64,000 nucleotides of DNA from Janthinobacterium sp. B9-8. Lineage in GTDB: Bacteria; Pseudomonadota; Gammaproteobacteria; Burkholderiales; Chitinibacteraceae. The position numbers and the translations under genes are program-made. The notes under the pieces are model-generated. The model was not told the DNA's origin. It saw only the letters and a list, made by a program, of their open reading frames with translations, and did not search any database. Every line of letters starts with the position of its first letter. Within the stretch, counting starts at the first letter, position 1. The stretch is taken from assembly GCF_000969645.2 (NCBI RefSeq), contig NZ_CP014222.1, positions 3,785,740-3,849,739 on the forward strand, given 5' to 3'. Shown piece after piece: positions 17,979-27,782 of this stretch.

Positions 17979-18182
17979 GGTCAATCCTTAACAATATATA
18001 AAAAGCAGATGGCGGCACTCTCGCTAAATTTAAAGCCTGATACACACATATTTCATCTCTTTATGCCTTAGTTGGCCCCCTAAAACCACGGGTAATTAAT
18101 ACATAAAATCATAAGCACTTGCATACAAATCAACTAGATAAGTTCTACACTAGCTATATATAAGCCTTACGCAGAGAGAAAT

Positions 18183-19181
18183 ATGAGCAATAGCGTAGAT
18201 GATGATTGGTTAGATGAAGACACTACGGATGAATCCACCCGTGATCACAAAGATTGCTGGACGATCTTGGTAGTGGATGATGAGCCAGATATTCACCATG
18301 TCACGCGGCTTGCTCTGGCCAATATCGAATTTCTAGGCAAGCGTTTAGAAATCTTGTCTTGCTACTCTGGCGCAGAAAGTCTGGAACTACTCAGTACCCG
18401 CCAAGATATCGCTCTCGTATTACTTGATGTAGTGATGGAGCAGGAAGATTCCGGCCTGCAAGTAGCCCATGCCATCCGCGAAACCCTAGGCAATCATCAG
18501 ATCCGTATTATTTTACGCACAGGCCAGCCCGGCGTTGCCCCGGAACGGCGAGTAATTGAAAGCTATGATATTAATGATTACAAAGCTAAAACCGAACTCA
18601 CCCGCGATAAGCTCTACACCGCTATTCTGGGCACTTTGCGCTCTTATAAAGACATTATGCAGCTGGAACATCAGCGCCAGATGCTGGCCGCCAATCGCCG
18701 GGGTTTAATAAAAGTAATTGAGGCTTCGGCCAGTATTTTTAAACAGCAATCGATTCAGCAATTTGCCCAAGGTGTATTAGAGCAATTGCAATCGCTACTC
18801 TTTTTTGAGCAAGAAGCTTTATATGTGGTTGTTCAGGGCGGGATGGCCGCCCTATCGCAAGATGGAGGCGTTCAAGTCATGTATGCCACCGGCGGCTATC
18901 AAGCGCTTTGCGGTAAGAAACTAGAAGTTGCACAGCTTGCCCAATTTGATGCCTCAATCAAACAAGCAATGCAAGAAAGCAGCAGTGTTTATGCACCTGA
19001 TCATTTTGTCGGCTTTTTTCATACCGAACGTGGGCCGGTGAATCTGCTGATTATCGACGGCCCCGTGGCCTTATCTAACCCGGATAAAGAACTGATCGAA
19101 CTATTCTGTCGTAATGTCAGCATCGCTTTCGAAAATCTAATGATGAATAGAGAAATTCAAACGCTGCGTGGGGCAGAGTAA
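18183..19181 (+). CDS. Response regulator with receiver and DUF3369 domains, no HD-GYP output
   Basis: 332 residues. A receiver domain spans about 25-150, with the acidic pair VVDDEPD, phospho-acceptor LLDVVM, and a Thr/Lys pair (RTGQPG, YKAKTE). A DUF3369 domain, a GAF-like sensory region usually found between a receiver and an HD-GYP or GGDEF output, occupies about 160-325. Here the protein stops directly after it. It may act by protein contact, or as a sensor for a partner encoded elsewhere. There is no histidine kinase neighbour. The N terminus is very acidic (DDDWLDEDTTDE). The gene stands alone, divergent from hslU. Confidence 0.85.
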   Translation: MSNSVDDDWLDEDTTDESTRDHKDCWTILVVDDEPDIHHVTRLALANIEFLGKRLEILSCYSGAESLELLSTRQDIALVLLDVVMEQEDSGLQVAHAIRETLGNHQIRIILRTGQPGVAPERRVIESYDINDYKAKTELTRDKLYTAILGTLRSYKDIMQLEHQRQMLAANRRGLIKVIEASASIFKQQSIQQFAQGVLEQLQSLLFFEQEALYVVVQGGMAALSQDGGVQVMYATGGYQALCGKKLEVAQLAQFDASIKQAMQESSSVYAPDHFVGFFHTERGPVNLLIIDGPVALSNPDKELIELFCRNVSIAFENLMMNREIQTLRGAE

Positions 19182-19203
19182 AACCCCTGCCTGCCGTATT
19201 TAA

Positions 19204-19236
19204 GTACAGTCGTGGCTAAAGCCGCACCTACAGTAC
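19204..19236. repeat. REP-like palindrome downstream of the response regulator gene
   Basis: Imperfect inverted repeat GTACaGTcGtGGCTaaaGCCgCacCTaCAGTAC. The core GTGGCTAAAGCCGCACC is of a kind widely scattered in proteobacterial genomes. There is no U tract, so it is not a classic terminator. Confidence 0.6.
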
Positions 19237-19369
19237 CTTGCTGGGATTGAGTCATCCCCTTGAGCAAAATAAATCGGCCCGATTTTTAACTCCCTGCTTT
19301 TTCAAAACCCCGATTGATCACTTTCAACGGTAGAATCATCCATTCCCTCTCACCAACCCGTAGCATGCT

Positions 19370-20884
19370 ATGTCGAAAGATTATCTGGAAAGTATTATCA
19401 AAGCCCGTGTCTACGATGTGGCTATTGAATCCCCGCTAGAATTCGCCCCCAATCTATCCCGCCGCATTGGCAATAAAGTATTGTTTAAACGCGAAGATAT
19501 GCAGCCCGTGTTCTCGTTCAAAATTCGCGGCGCATATAACAAAATGTCCAAGCTTAGCCATGCCGAGCTGGAGCGTGGCGTCGTTGCAGCATCAGCTGGC
19601 AACCATGCGCAAGGCGTAGCGATGGCTGCCCAGCATTTAAAATGCCGCGCCACCATTGTGATGCCCACAACGGCCCCTCGCATTAAGGTAGACGCCGTTA
19701 CCCGCCGTGGCGCTGAAGCGGTTTTGGTGGGCGACTCTTACTCTGACTGCTATCAGCACGCGCTTAATTTATCCGAGCAAACCGGCGCTACGCTGATTCA
19801 CCCCTTTGATGATCCTGATGTGATTGCCGGGCAAGGCACGGTGGCAATGGAGATTTTGCGCCAATACCCTGATCATATCGACGCGATTTTTATTCCGGTA
19901 GGCGGTGGTGGCCTTTTGGCGGGGATGGCGGCGTATATCAAGCGCCTGCGCCCGGAAATTAAAATCATTGGCGTAGAGCCAACCGATGCCAACGCCATGT
20001 ATTTAAGCCTGAAGCTGGGCGAGCGCATTACGCTGCCGCAAGTCGGCATTTTTGCCGACGGCGTAGCGGTGAAACAGGTTGGTGAAGAAACCTTCCGCCT
20101 CTGCCGTGATTTTGTAGACGACGTGATTCTGGTCGATACCGACGCCATGTGCGCGGCGATTAAAGATGTATTCGAAGACAATCGCTCAATTCTAGAGCCT
20201 GCCGGTGCGCTGGCCATTGCTGGCCTGAAAGCCTGGGCGGCGCGTGAAGGCAAGCAAGACGCCACCCTGATCGCCGTGGCCTCTGGCGCAAATATGAATT
20301 TCGACCGCCTGCGTTATATTGCCGAGCAAGCCGAAATGGGCGAGCAGCGCGAAGCGATTGTGGCCGTCACTATTCCAGAGCAACGTGGTTCTTTCCGTGC
20401 TTTCTGTAAGCTGATTGGCGCGCGCAATATCACCGAGTTTAACTACCGCTATTGCACCGCAAGCGAAGCCCATGTTTTTGTAGGCTTATCGATTCAAAAT
20501 CGCAGCGAAGTGATCGATTTGATTAGCGACTTAGCTACCGCAAAAATCGCTGCTGTCGATCTTACCGATAATGAACTCGCCAAGCTGCATATCCGCCATT
20601 TAGTCGGAGGCAAAGCACACAATGTACAAAACGAGCGCCTGATGCGCTTCGAGTTTCCAGAACGCCCCGGTGCACTACTTAACTTCTTGGACGGCATGAA
20701 TAGTGAGTGGAATATCAGCCTATTCCACTACCGCAACCACGGTGCAGATTACGGCCGCATCTTGGTCGGCATTCAAGTGCCAGAGCAAGACAACGATGCA
20801 TTTAAAGCCTTTGTGGATAAGCTGGGCTATATGCATTGGGATGAAAGTAATAACCCTGCGTATCATTTATTCCTAAGCGCATAA
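19370..20884 (+). CDS. ilvA: Threonine ammonia-lyase, biosynthetic (threonine deaminase)
   Basis: PLP enzyme of 504 residues that converts L-threonine to 2-oxobutanoate plus ammonia, the first step to isoleucine. The PLP lysine lies in the SFKIRGAYNKM motif (Lys51), and the phosphate-binding glycine loop is PVGGGGLLAG. The length and the two ACT-like regulatory domains at about 330-410 and 425-500 mark it as the long, isoleucine-inhibited biosynthetic form, as in E. coli IlvA (514), not the short catabolic form. The gene has its own terminator and no other ilv gene beside it. Confidence 0.96.
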   Translation: MSKDYLESIIKARVYDVAIESPLEFAPNLSRRIGNKVLFKREDMQPVFSFKIRGAYNKMSKLSHAELERGVVAASAGNHAQGVAMAAQHLKCRATIVMPTTAPRIKVDAVTRRGAEAVLVGDSYSDCYQHALNLSEQTGATLIHPFDDPDVIAGQGTVAMEILRQYPDHIDAIFIPVGGGGLLAGMAAYIKRLRPEIKIIGVEPTDANAMYLSLKLGERITLPQVGIFADGVAVKQVGEETFRLCRDFVDDVILVDTDAMCAAIKDVFEDNRSILEPAGALAIAGLKAWAAREGKQDATLIAVASGANMNFDRLRYIAEQAEMGEQREAIVAVTIPEQRGSFRAFCKLIGARNITEFNYRYCTASEAHVFVGLSIQNRSEVIDLISDLATAKIAAVDLTDNELAKLHIRHLVGGKAHNVQNERLMRFEFPERPGALLNFLDGMNSEWNISLFHYRNHGADYGRILVGIQVPEQDNDAFKAFVDKLGYMHWDESNNPAYHLFLSA

Positions 20885-20917
20885 AAAAAAGGCCGTCATT
20901 TAATGACGGCCTTTTTA
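20882..20917. terminator. Bidirectional terminator between ilvA and udp
   Basis: Stem AAAGGCCGTCATT / AATGACGGCCTTT with an A8 run on the left and T5 on the right. It lies between convergent ilvA (stop at 20884) and udp (stop at 20931) and can serve both. Confidence 0.93.
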
Positions 20918-20930
20918 CTCACTCAAACAA

Positions 20931-21692
20931 TTACAGCAAATTACGCGCAGCTTCAATCACGATATCTACCGCAGTATGCTCAGCAAGCTTCATAGCTTCA
21001 GCATCCGGGATTTCTTGCTGGGTGCGGTTCACAATCACGCCAGCTACCATCCCTGCACGCCAGCCTTGAGTCGCACACATGGTCAGCAGAGTGGCCGATT
21101 CCATTTCGTAATTCATCACGCCCATCGCCTGCCATTCTTTCATCGAACCTTGCAAGCTGCCCAACACACGGCCGCTACAAGTGTCGTAACGCTCTTGGCC
21201 CGGGTAGAAGGTGTCCGATGAAGCGGTTACGCCGATATGCAGTGGTTTACCCGCTTTTTTAGCCGCGTTAACCAGCGCAGTGGTGCAGTCAAAATCGGCC
21301 ACGGCAGGGAAGCTCATCGGAGCAAAGTGCAAGCTAGCACCATCCAAACGAACCGAACCGGTGGTCACCAGCACATCGCCCACATTGATATGCGATTGAA
21401 TCGCACCCGTTGTACCCACGCGCAGAAAGGTGTTGATCCCCAGCTGAGCCAGCTCTTCAACCGCAATCGAAGTAGAAGGGCCGCCAATACCGGTAGAGCA
21501 AATCACAATCGGCTTGCCATCGAGCTCAGCAAGGTAGGTGGTGAATTCACGATGGCTGGCCAGCAATTTGGCATTACTCATTTTTTCAGCAATACGCTGC
21601 ACACGAGCAGGATCACCCGGAACAATGGCAAGAGTGGCACCGGCTAAATCGCTTTTAGCGAGGCCTAAATGGAAAACTTCAGATTTAGACAT
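20931..21692 (-). CDS. udp: Uridine phosphorylase
   Basis: 253 residues, exactly the length of E. coli Udp and very similar to it throughout: [11 protein letters not shown] at the start, [47 protein letters not shown], and the [14 protein letters not shown] nucleoside-binding block. It cleaves uridine with phosphate to uracil and ribose 1-phosphate. The frame extends to 21776, but ATG 21692 is the true start: it has AGGA 5 bases upstream, it begins like the family, and the extra part would run into a palindromic repeat. Last gene of the leftward nucleoside-catabolism series. Confidence 0.96.
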   Translation of the reverse strand: MSKSEVFHLGLAKSDLAGATLAIVPGDPARVQRIAEKMSNAKLLASHREFTTYLAELDGKPIVICSTGIGGPSTSIAVEELAQLGINTFLRVGTTGAIQSHINVGDVLVTTGSVRLDGASLHFAPMSFPAVADFDCTTALVNAAKKAGKPLHIGVTASSDTFYPGQERYDTCSGRVLGSLQGSMKEWQAMGVMNYEMESATLLTMCATQGWRAGMVAGVIVNRTQQEIPDAEAMKLAEHTAVDIVIEAARNLL

Positions 21693-21727
21693 GAGAGTCC
21701 TACTTAAATTAATAAAACGAAAAACAC

Positions 21728-21814
21728 CTGTAGACACAGAGCGCGGAAAGAACACAGAGCCCACGGAGAAAAACAAGCTTACTTAGGTTTTCTCTGTGAT
21801 CTCTGTGTCTACAG
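21728..21814. repeat. Palindromic repeat, CTGTAGACACAGAG family, copy 2
   Basis: Outer arms CTGTAGACACAGAG and CTCTGTGTCTACAG are perfect complements. Inner pieces (CACAGAG, GGAGAAAA / TTTTCTC) are also paired. It shares its arms with the copy at 14724-14841. It lies between cdd and udp. Confidence 0.85.
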
Positions 21815-21866
21815 AATTGTTCTTAGGCAAGCTAGCCGCCCTGAGGCTTTGCATCAGATTGGATGC

Positions 21867-22295
21867 TTAAAGCGCTGGTGTATCTTTTGGGTCGAGGTAG
21901 AAAGCACCCGGCAGCAGATCGCCTGCGGTGGTGATTTCCATATCTTCTTTCATATTGCCCAAAATCACCGGCAGCGCGGGTGTACCTATTTCTATCATCA
22001 CCTGACGGCAAGCACCGCAAGGCGCGATCGGGCCGGGAGTATCACCCACTACAGCAATGGCAGAGAAATCACCCGGCTTATAGCCATTGGCAACCGCGCT
22101 AAACAGCACGGTACGCTCGGCGCAATTGCACAGGCCATAAGAAGCGTTTTCTACATTGCAGCCATGAAATACACGGCCGTCTTTAGTAATGAGCGCAGCG
22201 CCAACTAAAAAGCGCGAATACGGCGCATAAGCCGAAGTACGGGCAATACGGGCTTGATCGAGTAATTCTCTTGCATCGAGTTCTTCACGAGTCAT
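21867..22295 (-). CDS. cdd: Cytidine deaminase
   Basis: Short, tetrameric-type zinc cytidine deaminase of 142 residues. Zinc-site motifs are NCAERTV (Cys and catalytic Glu) and PCGACRQ (two Cys). Other family blocks are SAYAPYSRFLVGAAL and GCNVENASYGL. It converts cytidine and deoxycytidine to uridine and deoxyuridine, feeding Udp and DeoA. Three ATGs follow a GGAG in a row; ATG 22295, 6 bases after GGAG, is the likeliest start. It follows deoB with a gap of about 17 bases, so the two are in one operon. Confidence 0.95.
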   Translation of the reverse strand: MTREELDARELLDQARIARTSAYAPYSRFLVGAALITKDGRVFHGCNVENASYGLCNCAERTVLFSAVANGYKPGDFSAIAVVGDTPGPIAPCGACRQVMIEIGTPALPVILGNMKEDMEITTAGDLLPGAFYLDPKDTPAL

Positions 22296-22312
22296 CATCA
22301 TCTCCAAAAAAA

Positions 22313-23527
22313 TCACTCTAGAAAGGCTTTCCCGACGGGGAAAGAAGAAAGATTGAACCAGTTAGCCAGGCTCTGACCCACGTCTGCGAAAGATTCGCGG
22401 ATACCAATGCTGCCAGCCGGAACGCACTTACCGTAGACCAACACCGGCACATGCTCACGGGTATGTTCGGTGCCCGGCCAAGTTGGATCGCAGCCGTGAT
22501 CGGCCGAGATAATCAGAATATCGTCGTCTTTAAGCAGGGCCAGCATTTCTGGCAGGCGCTTATCAAATAATTCCAAGCCACGGGCATAACCCGCTACATC
22601 GCGGCGGTGACCAAACTTCTCATCGAAATCAACAAAATTGGTCATCACAATGCTGTTGTCCGGCGCCTCTTCCGTAGCTTTCAGCGTGGCATCCCACAGC
22701 GCGGTTAAGCCACTGGCTTTAATGCCCTTAGTAATGCCGCAGTGCGCGTAAATATCAGCGATTTTGCCAATAGAAACCACCGTGCCACCTGCATCGGTCA
22801 GCTTTTCCAGCACCGTTTTAGCGGGCGGTGCAACGGCGTAATCATGACGATTGCCGGTACGAGCGTAAGTTGCTGGTGTTTCGCCATCAAATGGACGGGC
22901 GATCACGCGGCAAATATTGTAGGGCAGCATTTCTTCATGGGCGATCTGGCACAGCTCGTAGAGCTTTTCCAAACCAAAGCTTTCTTCGTGCGCAGCAATC
23001 TGGAATACCGAATCGGCCGAGGTATAAAAAATCGGCTTGCCGGAAGCGCGGTGTTCATCACCCAGCTTGGCAATAATATCGGTGCCAGAAGCGTGGCAGT
23101 TACCCAAATAGCCGGGCAGGCCTGCACGTTTTACCAAGGTTTCCAGCAGCTCTGGCGGGAAGGTATCGGTTTTTTTGGTGAAATAGCCCCAGTCAAACAA
23201 GACCGGCACACCGGCTAATTCCCAGTGACCCGATGGCGTGTCTTTACCGGACGAAATCTCAAAAGCTGCGCCATAGGCGGCAATCGGCGTAATCGTGGCG
23301 GATAGGCCTGCTGGCACTTTGCCACTAGCTAAGCCACAAGCCAGCCCCATTCCCAACGCTTCAAGATGAGGAATTTTCAGCGGGCCGCTGCGCTCGATAT
23401 CAGCCTCGCCATTGAAACAACGCTCTGCAATATGGCCAAGTGTATTGGAGCCTACATCACCAAACTTATCTGCATCGGGTGCAGCGCCTACACCGAGTGA
23501 ATCCATAATCAGGAAGATGGCACGCAT
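22313..23527 (-). CDS. deoB: Phosphopentomutase
   Basis: Metalloenzyme of the alkaline-phosphatase superfamily, 404 residues (E. coli 407). It interconverts (deoxy)ribose 1-phosphate and 5-phosphate, linking the phosphorylases to DeoC and the pentose phosphate pathway. Seen: the N-terminal [14 protein letters not shown] metal site, SNTLGHIAE with the phospho-acceptor Thr, [13 protein letters not shown], and the C-terminal metal motif [22 protein letters not shown]. The frame opens at 23602; ATG 23527 is chosen because AAGGAG lies 6 bases before it and the family starts here. Between deoA and cdd. Confidence 0.97.
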   Translation of the reverse strand: MRAIFLIMDSLGVGAAPDADKFGDVGSNTLGHIAERCFNGEADIERSGPLKIPHLEALGMGLACGLASGKVPAGLSATITPIAAYGAAFEISSGKDTPSGHWELAGVPVLFDWGYFTKKTDTFPPELLETLVKRAGLPGYLGNCHASGTDIIAKLGDEHRASGKPIFYTSADSVFQIAAHEESFGLEKLYELCQIAHEEMLPYNICRVIARPFDGETPATYARTGNRHDYAVAPPAKTVLEKLTDAGGTVVSIGKIADIYAHCGITKGIKASGLTALWDATLKATEEAPDNSIVMTNFVDFDEKFGHRRDVAGYARGLELFDKRLPEMLALLKDDDILIISADHGCDPTWPGTEHTREHVPVLVYGKCVPAGSIGIRESFADVGQSLANWFNLSSFPVGKAFLE

Positions 23528-23570
23528 GGGTGACTCCTTAGGGCGGGTGTTTACCCGCCAAAAAATACTA

Positions 23571-24878
23571 TTAATAAATAATCGGATTGCTGGCAACGGC
23601 AACTAAGCCGTAAGTAAACGCAGCCTGTATTTCTTGCACCGCCAGCTCGGCAGCCTGTGCGTTTTGTGCATGCACAATCGCCAATGGCTCGCCTGCCCTC
23701 ACTTCCTGGCCTAAGCCTGCAATTTGTGTAATACCTACCGCGTAATCAAGTTGCTCACCCGGCTTACGACGACCACCACCTAGGCTGACTACAGCCATCC
23801 CTAGCGCACGGGTATCTATAGCAACAATAAAACCATTTTGCGCCGCTGGCACCGCAATTTGTAGCGCAGCCTGTGGCAGATATTGCTCTGGCTTTTCAAT
23901 AAAATCAGCTGGCCCGCCAAGGCTGGCGATCATACGGCCAAATATTTCAGCTGCACGGCCGCTATTAAGGGCGGCCATTAACTTGCTTTCTGCCTCGGCC
24001 ACATTCGTCGCCAATTTACCCAGCACCAGCATTTCGCTACACAGCGCCATAGTCACCTGATGCAAGCGCGCAGGGCGATGTTTGCCGCTTAAATAATCCA
24101 GCGCACAGCGCACTTCGATGGCATTGCCCGCACATGGGGCGAGTGGCTCGTTCATATCGGTGAGCAGTGCAGCGGTGGGCAGGCCTGCGCCATTGCCGAC
24201 TTCTACAATACTAGTCGCCAGCTCACGCGAAGCGGCCAGATTAGGCATAAATGCACCACTGCCTACTTTGACATCCATCACCAGCGCATCCAGCCCTGCC
24301 GATAATTTTTTCGACAAAATCGAGCCGGTAATCATGGCCACCGATTCCACCGTGGCGGTCACATCGCGAATTGCATAGAGGCGTTTATCCGCTGGGGCTA
24401 AATCACCTGTCTGGCCGATGATCGCCACGCCCACTTCACGTACCGTTTTACGAAATAGCTCGGTGCTTGGCTCGGTGTTGTAGCCGGGAATAGCATCAAA
24501 CTTATCTAAAGTACCGCCGGTATGGCCCAAGCCTCGGCCAGAGATCATCGGTACAAAGCCGCCACAAGCCGCAATCATTGGCCCCAACAGCAGCGAGACT
24601 AAATCGCCCACGCCGCCAGTTGAATGTTTATCCAGCACCGGACCAGATAAATCTAAGCTGCGCCAGTCCAAAACCTGACCCGAATCCCGCATCGCCAAAG
24701 TCAGCGCCACGCGCTCGTCCAGCTCCATGCCTTTAAAATAAACCGCCATCGCAAGGGCGGCGATCTGTCCTTCAGAAATGCTCTGATCGCTAATCCCGGA
24801 TACAAAAAAACGAATCTCATCGCCACTTAAAACATCGCCATTGCGCTTTTTACGGATAATTTCTTGGGGCAGAAACAT
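23571..24878 (-). CDS. deoA: Thymidine phosphorylase
   Basis: 435 residues (E. coli 440) and close to the enterobacterial enzyme along its length. It starts [18 protein letters not shown] and has the family signature block [19 protein letters not shown] (phosphate site), [15 protein letters not shown] and [13 protein letters not shown]. It splits thymidine and deoxyuridine to base and deoxyribose 1-phosphate. ATG 24878 is chosen, with AGAGG 5 bases upstream; the longer frame to 24923 is not supported. DeoA is uncommon in betaproteobacteria as I know them, which hints at gain by transfer. Confidence 0.97.
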   Translation of the reverse strand: MFLPQEIIRKKRNGDVLSGDEIRFFVSGISDQSISEGQIAALAMAVYFKGMELDERVALTLAMRDSGQVLDWRSLDLSGPVLDKHSTGGVGDLVSLLLGPMIAACGGFVPMISGRGLGHTGGTLDKFDAIPGYNTEPSTELFRKTVREVGVAIIGQTGDLAPADKRLYAIRDVTATVESVAMITGSILSKKLSAGLDALVMDVKVGSGAFMPNLAASRELATSIVEVGNGAGLPTAALLTDMNEPLAPCAGNAIEVRCALDYLSGKHRPARLHQVTMALCSEMLVLGKLATNVAEAESKLMAALNSGRAAEIFGRMIASLGGPADFIEKPEQYLPQAALQIAVPAAQNGFIVAIDTRALGMAVVSLGGGRRKPGEQLDYAVGITQIAGLGQEVRAGEPLAIVHAQNAQAAELAVQEIQAAFTYGLVAVASNPIIY

Positions 24879-24933
24879 ATAAACCTCTTTGAAACGAATC
24901 ACATTCTGTTGGGCGTGGATCAATTTAAGTTTC

Positions 24934-25002
24934 GTAGATTGGGTTACGCAATATATCGCTGAGAGAGGTAAACCTCACACGCAGACTGCTAGCCCAACCT
25001 AC
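24934..25002. repeat. GTAGxTTGGGTTA palindromic repeat, long form, copy A
   Basis: A 69-base imperfect palindrome with outer arms GTAGATTGGGTTA / TAGCCCAACCTAC and an inner stem GAGAGAGGT / AACCTCAC. Copy B at 28735-28805 is nearly identical over the whole length, including the core ACGCxATATATCGCTGAG. It lies in the deoC-deoA gap. Confidence 0.88.
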
Positions 25003-25062
25003 AAATTCACCTTCAATAGACAGAGCGGAGATGAGGCCCGCCCACAAACGAACACAAACCAA

Positions 25063-25839
25063 TCAATACGCCGATTTAGCCGTTGCGCCTGCATCGTGGC
25101 CCAGGGTGGTCAGCAAGCTGCCCATCAGGCTGGATGCGCCGAAGCGGAAAGTAGCGGCTTGCGCCCAATCTGGCCCCATGATGCGATCAGCAATGGCTAA
25201 GTATTCCAGCGCATCTTGTGCAGTACGCACGCCGCCTGCCGCCTTAAAGCCAACCGCTTTGCCACTGTCTTTAATCGCCTGAATCATGATTTCAGCCGCT
25301 TCTTGCGTGGCATTCACCGGCACTTTGCCGGTAGAGGTCTTAATAAAATGCGCGCCTGCAGCAATTGAAATTTCGCTGGCTTTACGAATCAGTGCAGGTG
25401 TTTTTAGCTCGCCGCTTTCGATAATCACTTTCAGAATTTTGTTGCCCACTGCAGCGCGGCTTTGCGCCACTACATCAAAGCCAACCTGCTCATCCCCTGC
25501 CATCAGCGCGCGCCATGGAAACACCACATCCACTTCATCTGCGCCATTGGCAATGGCGGCAGCTGTTTCAGCAGCAGCCTCAGCAGGTGTTGGCTCACCC
25601 TTAGGGAAGTTAGTCACGGTGGCAACTGGAATATTCAAGCCGTGAGCTGCCAGTGCCGCTTTTGCAGTAGGCACAAATTGCGCGTAAACACAGAGCGCAG
25701 CAGGATTACCCACAGGGGTTTTAGCCGATGCAGCCAGTGCTTCAATCGAAGCCACGGTGTCAGAATCGTTCAGCGCGGTTAAATCCATTAAATGCAAACC
25801 ACGCAGGGCTGCGGCACAGAGTTGATTTTGAGTCGTCAT
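25063..25839 (-). CDS. deoC: Deoxyribose-phosphate aldolase
   Basis: Class I aldolase of 258 residues (E. coli 259) that splits deoxyribose 5-phosphate to glyceraldehyde 3-phosphate and acetaldehyde. Catalytic features seen: the Schiff-base lysine in [29 protein letters not shown] with an active-site lysine, and the late [14 protein letters not shown]. The N-terminal [12 protein letters not shown] matches the long enterobacterial form. It stands between nupC and deoA, with palindromic repeats on both sides, in the leftward catabolic series. Confidence 0.97.
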   Translation of the reverse strand: MTTQNQLCAAALRGLHLMDLTALNDSDTVASIEALAASAKTPVGNPAALCVYAQFVPTAKAALAAHGLNIPVATVTNFPKGEPTPAEAAAETAAAIANGADEVDVVFPWRALMAGDEQVGFDVVAQSRAAVGNKILKVIIESGELKTPALIRKASEISIAAGAHFIKTSTGKVPVNATQEAAEIMIQAIKDSGKAVGFKAAGGVRTAQDALEYLAIADRIMGPDWAQAATFRFGASSLMGSLLTTLGHDAGATAKSAY

Positions 25840-25905
25840 GATTTTTCCTTTTACAAAATATTTGAGTGCTTCGCCTCAAAGATGAAGCTTGATCTTGATC
25901 TGAGC

Positions 25906-25965
25906 ATGTTGGGTTACGCTTGTTTATTGGCAAATACGGCCAACAAACAAGCTAACCCAACCTAC
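25906..25965. repeat. TTGGGTTA palindromic repeat, copy C (strong hairpin)
   Basis: Arms TTGGGTTACGCTTGTTT.TTGGC and GCCAACAAACAAGCTAACCCAA form an almost continuous stem of about 20 bp with a short loop. It lies between nupC and deoC. It shares the outer GTTGGGTTA / TAACCCAAC arms with the other copies but has a different core. Confidence 0.8.
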
Positions 25966-26036
25966 CCAACTAGCCACTAGGCTCTGTTGACTTGTATTTC
26001 ACAAGGGAACAAATCAACAGAGCCTGCTTTAAAACC

Positions 26037-27314
26037 TTAAGCCATGCTAATAAACAAACCAGCAATCGTTGCACTCATCAAATTAGACAGCGTTGCAGCA
26101 GCCACCACGCGCAAGCCATAACGGCTTACTTCGGAACGGCGCTCTGGCGCTACCGAGCCAAAACCACCGGCCAAAATAGCAATCGACGAGAAATTGGCAA
26201 AGCCACACAGCGCAAAAGACAGAATCGCCAGTGTTTTAGCATCCAATACTTGCAAGCCAGCAGCCGTTACCGATGCCGCGTCTTTAAGGTAAGGAGCCAA
26301 ACCAACAAAGGCCACAAACTCGTTCAAGATCATTTTTTGGCCAAGGAAGTTACCCGCCAGCGCCGCATGTTCCCAAGGCACACCAATTAAGTACGCCAAT
26401 GGCGAGAACACATAACCCAGAATCAATTCCAGATTGTATTCAGGATGGCCAAACAAACCGCCCACGCCCGCAACCAAGCCATTGACCAGCGCGATCAAGC
26501 CAATAAACGCCAGCAACATCGCGCCTACATTCAGTGCAATCTTCAGACCCACCGATGCACCTGCCGCACCCGCTTCGATCAGATTAGCCGGGCGCTCATC
26601 GTCAAAAGTCAGGTCTTTAATTTCTACCGTGCTCTCTTCGGTGCTTGGGCAAATGATTTTGGCAAAGAGCAAACCACCCGGAATCGCCATAAATGAAGCG
26701 GCAATCAGGTATTCCATACGCACGCCAAGGCCTGCATAACCCGCCAATACCGAGCCAGCAATAGCCGCCATACCGCTAGACATCACCGCAAACAGCTCAG
26801 GGCCGCTCATGGTTTTCATAAACGGCTTAACCACGGCAGGCATTTCACTTTGGCCTAAGAAAATAGTCGTTACAGCTGAAAAAGATTCCAGCTTGCTCAC
26901 GCCCAAGAGCTTTTGGAAGATCGTGCCTAGAATCGTCACAATCCAGCGCATTACACCAAGGTAGTAAAGCACTGAAATAAATGAAGTCATAAAGATAATC
27001 ATTGGTAACACACGGAATGCAAACACAAATCCGCCATTACCAAACACTTCAAACATCTTTTTATCGACTAAACCGCCGAATAAAAATGAGATCCCATGAT
27101 TACCATATTCCAACACATGATTCACGGCATTAGCCACATTCAGTAAAATATCTTTACCAAGCGGAATAAATAGCACAATTGCGCCAATTGAAATCTGTGT
27201 GAGTAATGCGGCAATAATAACGCGGGGTTTAATTGCTTTTCTGTTCATTGAAAGCGCAAAAGCAATCAATAATAGAACAGCGATACCTATTAGGCTGCGT
27301 CCAACTTCAAACAT
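26037..27314 (-). CDS. nupC: Concentrative nucleoside transporter (NupC/CNT family)
   Basis: Inner-membrane nucleoside:cation symporter of 425 residues with about ten hydrophobic segments. CNT landmarks are ITIFLGQSEMPAVVKPF-like TTIFLGQSEMP, ELFAVMSSGMAAIAGSVLAGYA, EYLIAASFMAIPGGLLFAKI and the C-terminal LCGFANFSSIAILAGGFG. It should import the (deoxy)nucleosides broken down by the genes that follow. ATG 27314 has AGGAG 7 bases upstream; the frame to 27335 is not needed. It is the first gene of the series. No CytR- or DeoR-type regulator is nearby. Confidence 0.95.
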   Translation of the reverse strand: MFEVGRSLIGIAVLLLIAFALSMNRKAIKPRVIIAALLTQISIGAIVLFIPLGKDILLNVANAVNHVLEYGNHGISFLFGGLVDKKMFEVFGNGGFVFAFRVLPMIIFMTSFISVLYYLGVMRWIVTILGTIFQKLLGVSKLESFSAVTTIFLGQSEMPAVVKPFMKTMSGPELFAVMSSGMAAIAGSVLAGYAGLGVRMEYLIAASFMAIPGGLLFAKIICPSTEESTVEIKDLTFDDERPANLIEAGAAGASVGLKIALNVGAMLLAFIGLIALVNGLVAGVGGLFGHPEYNLELILGYVFSPLAYLIGVPWEHAALAGNFLGQKMILNEFVAFVGLAPYLKDAASVTAAGLQVLDAKTLAILSFALCGFANFSSIAILAGGFGSVAPERRSEVSRYGLRVVAAATLSNLMSATIAGLFISMA

Positions 27315-27647
27315 CTTCGTCTCCTGAAATTTCACATACCGCTTTATTTAGCGTGCGCTGCGGCTTGTTTTTTACGGGTTTTCACTCAGCCTGCAATATA
27401 GGCTTGGTAATATTTGAAGAAATAAGGTGTTTCACTTATATACCGACCCCCCAAAAAAGAATGAATGTTTAGCAAATCAGCCTATGTAAGCAAAATAGCC
27501 ATTTTTCAAAAAAAGCGGCACATACTAATGCTTTTCAAGTAAAAAAAGCTAAATTTCTCTGCCAATTATCAGAAAAAATCAATTTTCTTTGTTTTATCTT
27601 TTCATATTTTGTAAGCAATAGCATTTACTGTTTTATTTGAGAGAAAT

Positions 27648-27686
27648 CAAAAAAGGCACAACCCACAGGGTATGTGCCTTTTTTTG
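27648..27686 (-). terminator. Terminator downstream of the inositol-monophosphatase-family gene
   Basis: AAAAAAGGCACA / TGTGCCTTTTTTT with a 10-base loop. Both strands give a U run. Placed between the minus-strand gene ending at 27783 and nupC starting at 27314, it insulates nupC. The remaining gap (27315-27647) is AT-rich and should hold the nupC promoter. Confidence 0.85.
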
Positions 27687-27782
27687 CCGATTAAATATGC
27701 CCACTTTTTTTAAACAAAATCAAGCAAAGCCTGACATTTGAAATAAGGGGAATCTAAATCTGTTTATTTCATTAAAAATAAC

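Noticed and set aside
21693..21776. 28-residue N-terminal extension of Udp
   Set aside because: The family start with a good AGGA lies at 21692 and the extension reads through a palindromic repeat.
22742..23218. 158-codon ORF opposite deoB
   Set aside because: Antisense shadow of a conserved enzyme, no ribosome-binding site.
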